This document shows, piece after piece, positions 34,301 through 46,042 of a stretch of 64,000 nt of DNA. The position numbers and the translations under genes were made by a program. The DNA is from Metellina segmentata (taxonomy: Eukaryota; Arthropoda; Arachnida; Araneae; Tetragnathidae), in the NCBI GenBank assembly GCA_947359465.1, contig OX375872.1, positions 83,260,931 through 83,324,930 on the forward strand, read 5' to 3'. The notes under the pieces were generated by a model, which had not been told where the DNA came from, ran no database searches, and worked only from the letters and a program-made list of their open reading frames with translations. Every line of letters starts with the position of its first letter. The stretch's first letter is position 1.

Positions 34301-35965
34301 ATTGAAAGCTATCTCTCTAAAATTTACTTCATTTAGTAATAAAGGTTGTAGCAACTATTGGATAATTGTTTTCTTCATGTTCTCAGGCAGGTTAAATAAA
34401 TAGATATTATTGAGTCATATAAAAAAGCCTGAAATAGATCAGTAAAAATGTCTTTCTTCTTTCAATGTGAAAAAAGTACAAAATAAACTGAAACAAATTT
34501 TTTTTTTAATGGGTGTTTCGTAAATAAGAACACAACATTGGATTTCCAGAGCAAGCAAGAAGTCAAAAACCTCGTTGCTTCAATGTTCATACTTTACGGT
34601 TTTTCTCCCTTCTTGTTTGATGCAATTCAGTGTTTTCACAATTGCAGTGACACCAAGGTTTGATTTGTCGCTTTCCTGTAATTTTTTTCTTACACGAAGA
34701 TTAAGATAGGTGTTACTAGGTGGCGCTACTAGGTTACCAGTAGCGACACTAAGCAGAGGTTAGGTGGATGAGCCTCCACCTATTCGATTTTATACACTGA
34801 AATACCACTGCACTTTTACCCAATTTCTACAAAAATGATAAATATTTTAACTAAAAAAACATTTTATGTGCAAAACGCAAAAAATTGATATGATTTTTAA
34901 AAAAAGAAACTTTTTATCGACTTAGAGCAGAAATTTGCTAGCTGACATTTTCCGATTGCGTTTCACAATTGCGTTTTTGACACTAAATGATGGCGAGAAA
35001 TGCATTTATCTATTGAAATGTGCTTGAACCAAAATATTACACTATCAAAATGTCCATTATTTTTATTTTTGATCTAAAATCTAACAATCTTCGAACGACC
35101 GTAAAATTTATTAATTTGTCAGTCAACTAGTTTCTGCTCTAAGACGACGTATATATATATTTACTTAATTCATGAATGATACTAATTTATGTCTGCTCAA
35201 GTATTTATTCAATACTGCTGTTTTAATCATCGCAGTTCAAACACACCTATGTCTCACCTAATAAATTTGCAAATCGACGTGTTTGAGTATATTATTCGAA
35301 AATACTTGGGAAACTAGATAAAACCAACTATTTAGGGAAGGAGCGTATGTACCTGATTGTATTTTGAACTAGTGCCACTGGATCCTACCAAGGTATTTTG
35401 TGATGAATGGAAAGCGAAACTTGCTTTTCGAAGGCCTGAACTCCATTTAAAACTTAAGTAGTTGGGTGATGCCCGTCGCCCCTGAAGCAAAATTGATCGC
35501 TAAACGCAGAACAGTGCAAACTTTGTTCTTCCGTTGACTGGCTGTCAGCCACTGCGACAGGAAATAGTGGTGGCCTTCACACACACACTTTCTAACTGCT
35601 TAAAGGACAGTCACGTGAGTCGTCACTTTCATTGGGACGTAACACAACAGAGAGGAAAAGGTTATTTATAGCTTTAGAATGACGCATCCCTGATCAACTG
35701 AGACTCACATTTTGATATAATCATTAACTCTGTATCTTTTAGCGGTCCGATCCCTTGTCTCAAACCGTCTAGCCAACGGAGGCAGGAGAGGAACTGGAAG
35801 AGAGCCTAAAATGGTCTATTTTCTGTTTCCTCCTTTCGGCATCAGTTCAGTTTAACTTTTCCAAATCTCGTAGATTTTTGCAATTGTGTTCTTAAAATTG
35901 CTATTTAAAAAAAAGAAATCTCACCACGTTCGGAGTAATTTGTAAAATTTTTTTAAACATCGCTA
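34301..35965. other. Gene-free stretch with a more GC-rich part at 35460-35850
   Basis: 35460-35850 is richer in G+C than its surroundings. It holds an E-box-like CACGTG near 35611, a TATA-like TTATTTATAG near 35662 and a CATCAGTTCAG near 35841. These could mark a promoter, but no transcript or exon follows that I can support. Confidence 0.3.
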
Positions 35966-36463
35966 ATTGCTTTGGTAAACAACATATAAAGCACATAGTA
36001 AAAAAATAACTACAAATTGTTATAATTTACTAAAAATTGTTAAAAATTGGAAAATTTAGGTAAAAAATTACGTTAACAAAAACCATGATGACTGAAAAAC
36101 TTAGGAGTACATTTGCCCAAAATTTTTCTTAAAGTCTCCTAGATATATAAGTTAAAATCTGAACTCAAAGATATGCAATATTCCTTTCCATTCATGAGAT
36201 ATTGGGATATTAATGATAATTGCTTTGGTAAACAACATATCAAGCACATAGCAAAAAAAATAACTACAAATTGTTATAATTTACTAAAAAATTGTTACAA
36301 ATTGGAAATTTAGGTAAAAAATTACGTTTACGAAAACCATGATAACTGAAAAACTTAGGAATACATTTGGCCAAAATTTTGCTTTAAGTCTCCTATATAT
36401 ATAAGTGAAAATCTGAACTCATAGATATACAATATTCCTTTCCATTCATGAGATATTGGAAAT
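35966..36463 (+). repeat. 248-bp tandem duplication
   Basis: The block starting TAATTGCTTTGGTAAACAAC at about 35966 is repeated at 36216 with roughly 93 percent identity by eye, each ending CCATTCATGAGATATTGG. Distinct substitutions and single-base indels in homopolymers separate the units. Confidence 0.9.
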
Positions 36464-36860
36464 GATGTAGAACAAACATGAATTTTAGAAATTTTTGCCT
36501 TACTCCACAACACTGAAATCTCTAAAAAGTCTTTTTCTAAAATTAATTCTTATATTTTGATTCAAGCCCTCCAAAACAAATATAACAATCAGTACAACAA
36601 ATTTCATTCAATAATATATAGCACAACTTTAGTTATCGTGATTAACGAGAAAAATATTCTCGAAATCCCAAACAAAAAAATGCATTTAAAGATTTGAAAA
36701 CGAATTAAAAAACAGCTGTCAAGATGTATACAAATTGCCATATCGTGGCTTCTATTTACCATACAGACAAAATAAAAACAGTTTTCTTTCAAAGAAAAAG
36801 TCTAAATATTAAGAATATTAAATACAATGAAATATAAAATTCTAGTCAAAAATCGAATCT
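36464..36860 (+). repeat. Dispersed repeat block shared with 50740-51300
   Basis: CATTTAAAGATTTGAAAACG, AACAGCTGTCAAGATG, CAGACAAAATAAAAACAGTT and GTCAAAAATCGA appear in the same order near 51120-51300. Together with the 248-bp units upstream this is one dispersed repeat family of unknown class. The small frame 36604-36792 minus lies in it. Confidence 0.8.
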
Positions 36861-39061
36861 TCAACATAATTGGATAACTAAAGTAAAATAATTAAAAAAG
36901 CCACTGTACGATATATTTTATGTTCTTCTTATACTGCTTAATTTTATGTAAAAAGTATGTGTGTTCAATTTAAAGCATGGAAATAATTTATAAAAAATGC
37001 AGGATATTTTAAAATTTATGTTTCACGCGAGGAAACAAACGAGACCTGTTGAAGGATCCAGATAATTGGAAAAACATCGTCTTTTAATTGTGTATAAATA
37101 ATATTACTTTGTAATTTTTTTTTGTATTAGTAAGTAAAAATAAAACTGAATTTTCATTTATTGTAACGGAAACGTAAGTACCGTGCATACACAAGTTTTG
37201 TTTATCACTCGGTCCGTGTAAATAAAATTTCACTTCTATTTGTTACAACTACACTTTTAATTCTAATAATAACAAATATAGAAGTACATTGTGTTCATTA
37301 AACTATTTTAAATTCTATAGTTTGCAATGAAAAAAGTTTAAGAACTCATAATTTGGTATAAATTCGTTTTCGTGATCCCTTCAAGTATTAATAACAATAA
37401 ATACAGTAAAAATAAGGTTCAATCATACACATACATATAGAACTCACATCTTTATTCTTTGAACGTATGTACAATATTTGCGTGGATAAACTATAAATTA
37501 ATTAAAGTATTGCGAAAGATCTTTGTTTTGTTTCCTGAGAGCAGAATCTAATATAATTAATTTCTTTCCTTCACAAAAAGAGTTTTTAAGAATTTTACAT
37601 CCTCGTGTATTTCACTAAACAGTTTCATACTTTCGATACTACTAGAAACACCTTCGAATTGATTAATATAAATTTGTTACAAAATGAAACTTTTTATGGG
37701 AAGATTCGTATTAGTGTTAAATGGGTACTTTTTAAAATTTTTAGCTAATATAAAATTATATGATTGGTCCCTATTTAAAACCCCTATTAGTCTCTATCTC
37801 CTATACATAATTTCGAATATTCCACCAAAGTCTTGAAAATATTTTTACAGAAATAATAATAAATGTATATTATTGTAATGTATGTAATATTTTTTATGAA
37901 TATGTTCTAAATTTATTTCTTAAAATTTAAATTTCTGTGGAATTAGGGAACTATCAAAACACTTTCACCATAGAAACGTTAGAGGTTATGTAGAAATTTT
38001 ATCCCAAACAACCCTAAAATTGCATGCTACTTTTGGAAAGTGTATCATGTTTAACATTTAATTTAAGAGTAGTCAATTTAAAGTATTTAAAAAATGTTAT
38101 TGGATAAATGAGATTGATTTTAGACCCCTAATTGTGTGTCTCATCCTGATTTAAATACATGAATACTTTAGCTATTCACAACTCCTTGTGTGACATCCCA
38201 TCCAATTTGGGCCTATCCATATTTTTATGCAATATATCAGGCCTTATTAACATTAAAACTTTGATAAGTGAGCATTCAAATTTTACTATCTAGTAATCAA
38301 CTACGCTGTTTCGACAAAATACATACGCCAAGGACATGTCCTAAGAGTCCAACTTTCCTTGGGGACGAATATTTTTAAACTTGAGACTCGATCCCCCACA
38401 CATGGGGAATGAATAATATAAATATACAGATTATATAGATATTGATTCGTACAAGCAAAATATCGAGCTATGAAAACGCAAGCCCCCACATAATTTCTCC
38501 TTATTGTCTCCACTGTTCAGAAGTGTAGCTTGAAATGTATCTCAACAACTTTAAAATAATGAGTGTTTATATAATATATAATGTTTATACCCAGAGAAAA
38601 GTTTTTTCCTTTGTTTAGAAGATTTTATGACCTTATGAAAAGCTATAATACTTAAGGAAAATCATTCCCAAACACTTTCTCCCATTAGGAGTCAACTGAA
38701 AGTTATGATTTTCCATTTCCGCTCCTTACTTCGCCCTTGAACAACTATTCGGGGCCATTAGAACACTTGAAGAAGGGGGCGGTAGCGTTTTGGGAAGCTG
38801 TGCCTTCTTTCAGAAATTCACAAGGATAACTCACGTTAAACAAATCGTAAAAACAGATCTGCAGGGGCCGAAATTATTGAATTCCTTAATCTCCTTTTAA
38901 TCCTCTGATGGACTTGTGCACATTATTCGCCCATGTAACATGCAATTTCTCCTTTATGCCTTTCGGAGGTTCAACCAGTTTTAGACGTCTTGACCAATCC
39001 TCTCCAATTGAATCCTTTATAGATATTTTCAGCTAACGCATGTAACTACTTAGTCATTAGC
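36861..39061. other. Gene-free AT-rich stretch
   Basis: No supported feature. Frames are short and low-complexity. Confidence 0.5.
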
Positions 39062-39273
39062 CATTCAAGTGGTTTTAACGAAATAACTCGTCCATCAAGA
39101 TCTGACCAATTTTGATGATGATATATCTCGTCATAAATATATTGAAAATTTTGATGATGCCGAGTCATCATAAACTGGCGTCAGTTTTCTTTTAATGACG
39201 AGTATCTCGACCATTAAGATCTTGTCAGTTTTCTTCTAATGGTGAAATATCTTGTCAAGACAACCACCAGGAG
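39062..39273 (+). mobile_element. Palindrome-rich MITE copy 4
   Basis: It starts TTCAAGTGGTTTTAACGA and ends CAAGACAACCACCAGGAG. Four degenerate subunits carry variants of ACGAGATATCTCGTCCATCA and AAGATCTGACCAATTTT. Confidence 0.8.
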
Positions 39274-41267
39274 TGTGAAGTGTGTTGTACAGCAAAACCT
39301 ATACTACTCAGAAATATCATGACGCTTTGAGAGTTAAAATTAGTATGACGCAATCTATTGTTTCTGATAACCGGATTCTTAAATATACATAAATATAACT
39401 TTTATCACCCCATTTTTTAACGAATCACTTCGTTATTCATAAAATTGAATAATCAGGGAATGGGAATTTTTAGCGCTCAAGGTTCAGGGTTCATATTGGA
39501 TCAGATTCTTCCAAAGGCAGTCATACTCATAGCTGAAAAAAAAAACGCACCGGGAATTCTTTCTCACGCAAAACTACCCGATATCGACCGAGAAAAATCC
39601 AATAACTGCCAGCTAGAGCTTACTTATTTATTGTCAGATAATCTATTGAGAATATAACCCTATTAGGCCATCCTGCTCTTCGAAAAAGGCTTAGTACTCG
39701 GAAGACAAATCTAGCCATCATTTACACCTCAAATAAGCAACGGATATTACAAAGTTTCCAAGAACACAAGATAGGGAATCAAGAAGAGCAACGTAGTTCA
39801 CTGAATGTGAAGCATTTGCACGACGGAAATATGTACAGACAAAATAAATATTAATTTGATACAGAAAATTAAATACTTATTAATTTTGAAATGTGTTAGT
39901 GGTAATAATTAAATGACTTATTTTATTACTATGTACATCTGGGGGAAATTCAAACCACCCCTATTTACCATTAATAGCAGAGCTAATTCAAAAGTATCAT
40001 TCAAACACGGAATAACATCTCTTAAAAATTTATATGCGTAAAATTTGCTTAAAGGGCCGTTTTTATATTAAACTGAGCACAAATTTGATAATTCCCAATT
40101 ACAATACCTAATTTTGATACCAAATTTCCAAAATTCATATTAAAATTTAACCTTTATAACGAAGTTTCAAATCTTTTAGCCCTGTCGTTTTTCGATTATG
40201 AGTACAGAAATTTGGGGCACTTAATGCTAAATTAGTTTCTCAGATTTGAATTTATATCTTCCAAAATATTCTTATCATTGACACTTTTTGTTACTATCAA
40301 AGAACCCAAACACATAATCCACGTTGAATTTTTAAGTTAGTTTTTAGAATGTGATATTTATAACGAAATACTTATATTAGAAAAAAATAGGAATTGCAAC
40401 CTTGAAATGCTTCGATGTGAAATAGATTAAGTAAGATTTGCCATGTAAAATTTCAGCTCTCTCCTCGGTAGTTTTTCTACCAATAATGTATTTAATATTC
40501 ACTATTTTAACCCTTTTCTGCATAAACAAAATACTAGTTTGTTCTAAGAGAAGAGAGCTAAAATTTTGGATTAAGGTGAACTTCTGAATCGATTTCCAGC
40601 AAAATATATATGGTTGCTGTTCATAAAGTTTAGAATATTAATTTTTTAATATATTCCATTCTAAATTTTATTTAAAAAAGATGCATTACGTAGATTGGTA
40701 GCATACGTAGTTGGATTCTTTAACAATTGCATGAAAGAAGCTTTCAGCGTGGTTGGACGTTTTTCTGGGAGATATAAATTTAAATCTAGGTAGCTAATTT
40801 AGCATTAGATGCTACAAATTTAAAATTGTTATAATTCAGAAAGATAGGATCAAGTTACTTGAAAGTTGATACTTTAGATTAACATTTGATACAGATGCAG
40901 ACATTTGGAAGTCTGTTATGTGTCAAAATGGAAACTGTGGAGTTTGTGCCCAGTTTAATATGTAGAAGACCCCCTAAAGCAAATTTTGTACCAATTTCTA
41001 AAAATGTTATTCATTATTGAACTGTACCTTTGAATCTGCTTTATTAGGAACAATGAAAAATAAAGAGAGGTTTCGGTGTTGTTTCTATAGTCGCAAATCA
41101 ATACTATGAAATCATAAAATGAACTTTAATTTAATTTGGAATTGGCTAATTAGTTCCATTTTTTTAAACTACGCTAAAAATTCATTCTTATAGAAACTGT
41201 TTTGAAAATTTAGATGAAACTTAATACTTAAATGAACCTTTTAGTTGCTCATTAAAGTGTTAAAATA
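39274..41267. other. Gene-free stretch with one long inverted repeat
   Basis: An imperfect inverted repeat with arms of about 24 bases lies at 40447-40471 (AAAATTTCAGCTCTCTCCTC) and 40543-40567 (read in reverse AAAATTTTAGCTCTCTTCTC), with a spacer of about 70 bases. The frame 39445-39657 plus has no recognised domain. Confidence 0.5.
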
Positions 41268-42606
41268 TACTCTAAGAGTAAAAAATTGTTGCACCTAGAA
41301 GAATTGTAAGAATGCAATGAAAATTACAAGGTTAGTAAAGTGCTTATGAACGAGTAAATAATTAAAATTTGGGACTGAAATATGTAAACTTTAATGAGAC
41401 AAAAATCAAAAACGTGGTATAATTTAGAATGGCTTATGACCGCCGTTATTCCTATTACAGCATGCCAAGCGTCTTGGTAGTGAGTCATACAGACTTTTTA
41501 TAAAGTCCTGCGACAGTCTATCCCATGCTGATTGAACCCTGTCACGTAGTTCGAGCAGATTACGCGGTTCGGGTGGAGTGGTGACATCTCGTCTAATGGC
41601 ATCCCATACATTCTCCATCGGGAACAGGTCCGGTGAGTATGCCGACCATGGTAAGGTATCGTTGTGTCGTAGAAAAGCTCTAGGGACGGCATCAATATGG
41701 GATCGAGCATTGATTTGTTAAAAATACGGGTGAACCTAGGAGTTCAGGAATGGGAGCGTAACTGGCTGTAAAATTTCTTGTATGTAACGCTGGCTTGTCA
41801 AAGACCTCGTAAGGAATACCAAAGATGATTTGACATCATACGCAATTGTACCCCACACCATGACGCTGCACACCAACTTGGCGCTGAACGTTTCGATTGT
41901 CGTCTCCACCCAAACAGAAGCGGGATTTGTTAGTGAAGACCACTCAATGCCATTCGACTTCTCATGTCCATCTAGCACACACCATTCCTGTCATTGACGG
42001 CAATATAATGCTGAGTTTAGTCCCACGTTGTGAACAAATGGTGCGATCACTTATTGGATGATTGAGAGAAGTTCCCACTGCTCGTTAAATGTCTGCAACA
42101 GCGGCTGTTGGATCAGTACGTGCATGTCTTACAACACGTTGATCCCCTCTCGGTCCGGTTTCTCTAGGACTTCCTGAGCCTGGTTGACGATGGCATGTGT
42201 CTTGTATCCACCGCTGACAACAGCGTGAAACACTAACAACACTACAACCAATACGTTGCGCAATCAGTCTATTAGACCATCCCTCTTCTCGGAGGCCAAT
42301 TACTCGGCCTCTGTCAAACTCTCTCAGTTGCTTAAATTGCTTGCAAACTTTTTTCCGAGGCATGACTCAATCACAAGCGATGTTACAAACATAGCAACTT
42401 GAGTCGAAATGAATTTGCTGCGCTAATGGATGTCCTTTTATGCCCCGGTATCCAGCGTGTTTGAGAGCTACCCTGCGCGTGGCGCATGCTCAAACGTTTC
42501 TGAAAATTTTATCATTTGCATCTTCAACGGAAATGTACCACTCCTTCAAATTTCATTTATCCCGGTCTACTACTTCCAGATGCTACTTGTTTTGTCTAAT
42601 TGTGTA
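41268..42606 (-). mobile_element. Tc1-like element A, transposase on minus strand
   Basis: The left end TACTCTAAGAGTAAAAAATT and the right end (reversed) TACACAATTAGACAAAACAA are diverged terminal repeats. They are recognisable through the better ends of the related copy at 44528-45069. TA is at both edges. Length is about 1.34 kb. Confidence 0.85.
41424..42363 (-). pseudogene. Tc1-like transposase A, two catalytic Asp lost, spacing 32
   Basis: The ATG at 42363 opens MPRKKVCKQFKQLREFDRG, a normal HTH (RLIAQRIGCSVVSVSRCCQRW) and GSGSPRETGPRGDQ up to a stop near 42085. Further on and in other frames come VVFTNKSRFCL (expected TDES, so Asp to Asn), CSVMVWGTIAYD, QINARSH (expected QDNARPH, so Asp to Ile) and SPDLFPMENVWDAIRRD with Glu kept. 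The C-terminus reads SLYDSLPRRLACCNRNNGGH. The interval from the second catalytic position to the Glu is 32 residues, two fewer than in Tc1. The relic at 46277 shows the same spacing, so this may be a property of the group. It is clearly inactive. Confidence 0.88.
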
Positions 42607-42722
42607 TATTTAAAACCGCAGCGTTTTCAAGTACAGAATTGTATTTCCCATTTTTTTAGAACTAAATTAAATATGCTAACTTTAAAAAAATACACATCAA
42701 AGCAACAAAAACTTTTATGGGA

Positions 42723-43022
42723 GCACAAATAATGTCCGATGTTATTATAAATTACGAGCTCCATGGTAGTCCAGTTGATAGTCACATATTAGGAACTGAT
42801 GAGTTCTGAGTTTAAAACTCGATCCAACCTAAGACCGTCGTGTTTGTGAGGACTAGTGCACGTTAAAACTCAGCACAAATAATGTCCTATGTTATTATAG
42901 TTTACGAGCTCCATGGTATTCCAGTTGATAGGGTCACGTATTAGGAACTGATGGGTTCTGAGTTTAAAACTCGATTCAACCTAAGACCGTCGTGTTTGTG
43001 AGGACTAGTGCACGTTAAAACT
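42723..43022 (+). repeat. 150-bp tandem duplication spanning a SINE head
   Basis: GCACAAATAATGTCCGATGT through AGGACTAGTGCACGTTAAAA is present at 42723-42872 and again at 42873-43022. Only the second unit continues into the SINE body. The units include the CCAGTTGATAG head and GATTC/CAACC junction. Confidence 0.9.
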
Positions 43023-43215
43023 GTCGTGTCCTCAAATATTCTAACGCTAGCGCATTGTGGAAGTTCGGAGATTGAGGTGACAGCTCATATGTTTACCTCG
43101 CCATCTGACCGTGGCTTAAAATTACGAGGTGTTGCCATTGGGTTTTTCCATTCGGTCCCGTATCTCCCCATCAGCTTGTTATGTTGTTCCCTTGCAACCG
43201 CAAAACCAACTAACT
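42760..43215 (+). repeat. SINE copy 7, head duplicated
   Basis: After the duplicated head come GTCGTGTCCTCAAATATTCT, GGAAGTTCGGAGATTGAGG, CATCTGACCGTGGCTTAAAA and GTTATGTTGTTCCCTTG, ending in an AACTAACTACCTATCTATTT tail. The tail of short TAYC repeats is shared with copies 4, 8 and 10. Confidence 0.82.
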
Positions 43216-44043
43216 ACCTATCTATTTATTTTTCAATATTCGAAAGTCTATTTTGTACTAGTTGCATCATATTTAGTTAAGATTTGTTGGTTCATTAATT
43301 CAACAAACAACAAAAAGCAAAACTATTGACTTAAACCACAGACGAAACGATACCTCTGATAAAAACCAAAATCTATTATTTGAAGTATAGTGTAGAATAT
43401 TTAGAAAATATAAAAACAATAAAAGTGTAAATGTGTGTGATTCCGGTATTGAATAACTAATCCATTCAATTTTGAAAAATAAAATTAAACAGAGAAATCC
43501 ACGCTAAACATTTTTGTTTTCAAATAAATATATTGTATAATATACATTTTATTAGTTTTAAGATGTACTCAAAGTGAATCGTAATAAAATTAATTCATTT
43601 TATTCCGGTTGGAATAAACTATCTCTGAGCAATGTTTAGGAACAGTAAAGGGAGCTGTATTCTATTCTTTCTACGAAGACCATTTCTTCTAATAAACAAA
43701 CTCTCACTTCCGATTTGTCTCTCAACATCATCCTCGTTGCAAAGAAATGACCGAACCAAACACTCCCATCACGAGCACCTGTTTTATTCTGTAACTATTC
43801 CTGAAATTTCTTTCATCCGTTTGATGTAATGGCTCACGTGATGATTAAAGTAACACTTTCTTTCGGAATAGAATTAAATGAATCCAACGTTGTGGATTTG
43901 TCTTAGTTAACATTTTAAAAATCTTATTAGCAACGGGAGTGTCTAAAATGGCTACTACGAGATGATACATTCACAAAATACATGTTTTTATCCCTACAGC
44001 AAGTGAAGTGTGTGCGATTAAAATATACATAACTTAAACATTA

Positions 44044-44084
<41 letters not shown>

Positions 44085-44527
44085 AAGATTTCCCAGGTTG
44101 ACCAGGTGATAACTGTCACATGCAAATAAAAATGTAATTGGCGCTGAAGCAAATACGAATTTTGCTGTGATCAATATTGTTTTTACTTTCATTTGAGTAT
44201 GGCCCCTCAAGATGCCTCTCTCTCTTTAAGCACCTCAAACAAGCTTCTACTAAGCACCTCAAACGGAAAGCTATTAGAGAGAGGTTATTCAGGGGTTTAT
44301 TTGCGTCCCAAGGTATCTAAAAGGAAAATTGCAGCTAATTTAACATTTCTAATATCTTCCAATCGATCCGCTGGTAAATACAAAGCTATAAAATTTTATT
44401 TCTCACTTATTTGTTGAATGAACTAACTTATTGAACGAATCCTTATAGCAATATGTACGTCCGGTCAGAATTTCTTTTTTCATCTAAAACTTCAAAATAT
44501 ATAAATGTTCCAACAAATTTTAGAGTG
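43216..44527. other. Gene-free stretch with an (AT)n run
   Basis: There is an (AT)n microsatellite at 44046-44081. Frames at 43632-43829 and 44193-44417 plus are unrecognised and short. Confidence 0.5.
44046..44081. repeat. (AT)n microsatellite
   Basis: About eighteen uninterrupted AT dinucleotides. Confidence 0.95.
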
Positions 44528-45069
44528 TACACTTTAAGACAAAAAAAGTTGCACGAAGAGAGAATCGTCATAATACAATGAAATTTACTAGATTGGTCAA
44601 GTGTTTATGTATGAATTATAGATTAAAATTTTAGACTGAATTATAGAAACTTTATTGTGAAAAATTAAAAAAGTGGTATCATTTAGTATGGCGTATGACC
44701 GCCATAATTGCTAATGCAACAAGCCAAGCATCTTGGTAGAACCTTGTCACGTAGTTCCAGCAGATTACGCGGTATGGTTGGAGAGGTGACATCCCGCCCA
44801 GTGGCATCCCATACATTCTCGATCGGGGACAGGTCCTGTGAGTATGCCGGATATGGTAAGATATCGTTGTGTCGGCATGAGTCGAAATGATTTTGCTGCG
44901 CTTCTTGATATCCTTTTATACCCCGGTATGCAGGGTGTTCGAGAGCCGCTGCTCAAACCATTCTGAAATTTTTATCATTTGCATCTCCAACGCAGGTATA
45001 CCACTCCTCCAAATTTCATATATACCGGTCTACTTATTCCAGGTACAACTTTTTTTTTGTCTTTGAGTA
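44528..45069 (-). mobile_element. Internally deleted derivative B of Tc1-like element A (542 bp)
   Basis: The ends TACACTTTAAGACAAAAAAA and (reversed) TACTCAAAGACAAAAAAAAA are good inverted repeats flanked by TA. The content matches element A but with two gaps. About 66 bases corresponding to roughly 41476-41540 are missing after CATCTTGGTAGAACC. About 700 bases, from the GATATCGTTGTGTCGG junction to the start codon region, are gone. No coding frame remains. It is in effect a young MITE made from an autonomous element, with its parent family 2 kb away. Confidence 0.88.
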
Positions 45070-45091
45070 AATTTATAAATCCTAAAATTTA

Positions 45092-45412
45092 ATGGATACT
45101 CGTTAGCCTGATTGGAACACTAATGTACTAGCAACCGGAGGGTTGCAAGTTTAAACCCATCAAGAGGCAATCGTGTAAAAAGAGAAGTGGTGCACGTTAA
45201 ATCTATCGGGGGCCTCAAACGTCCTCACGTTGATGTGATGTGTAAGTTTGGAGAGTGGGGTGCTAGATCAAGCGTGACCTCGTCATCTGACCGTGGTTCA
45301 AAATTACGTGTTGTTGTCTTCTGATCTTACCCTTCGAGGGTTTATCCCGGACCATCTCCAATAGCCCGTTATGTTGCTCCAGTGTCCATTAATTAAGATA
45401 TCTGCCTATCTA
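45092..45412 (+). repeat. SINE copy 8, nearly full length
   Basis: The head CTGATTGGAACAC then AGCAACCGGAGGGTTGCAAG is followed by GTGGTGCACGTTAAATC, TTTGGAGAGTGGGGTGC, TCATCTGACCGTGGTTCAAA, TATCCCGGACCATCTCCAAT and TTAATTAAGATATCTGCC. The order is head, body, tail as in copy 10. Confidence 0.88.
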
Positions 45413-46042
45413 AAATTTAAAGAGGTTTTACTAATTTTGTTTGAATTCTTTTAATGATTTAGCACATGTTTGAATGCTGCCAAATCCTGCATATTTTCAT
45501 CAAGGTTTTAAAATTGTTCGCTTTAAATTGTGTACAACCAATATATAAAGTTTCTGAAGTAAATATACAGGGAATCACACTCATATACAAAATAAGGAAA
45601 GTTTTCTTTTGAATAGATACAAAATGTGCTTCCTTTACTCTCAACTAAAAAAGTACAACATGTTTGTTCAACATAAGAGTGTCTATAACTACTGCAAATT
45701 AAGTCTATGATATTGATACACATGAAATATAATTTTCCGATATGATTGCTACTTGCATTCTGAAACTTCTAAAATTTTTTACAGTTAAAGTTGGGGGGGG
45801 AGTAAGCCTAATTACTAAATTCCGTAAAAATATTAAACTATGAATCAGAAAGCGACAAAGTGGCAATAAATATTGATACAAGAATAAAGGAGTGCTAAAT
45901 TATATTATCTCAAAACGATGAATAATCGAAAGAAATAAAAAAAAAATATTGCGATACGTAAATATTCGTACAGCTTTAGATGACTTTTTTATAGGAGAGG
46001 CATTCAAATAACTAATAATATAACCTCTTTTCATACAAAAAA

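Noticed and set aside
35590..35860. Promoter with E-box, TATA-like and initiator-like motifs
   Set aside because: Such motifs are common by chance, and no exon or transcript start is supported downstream.
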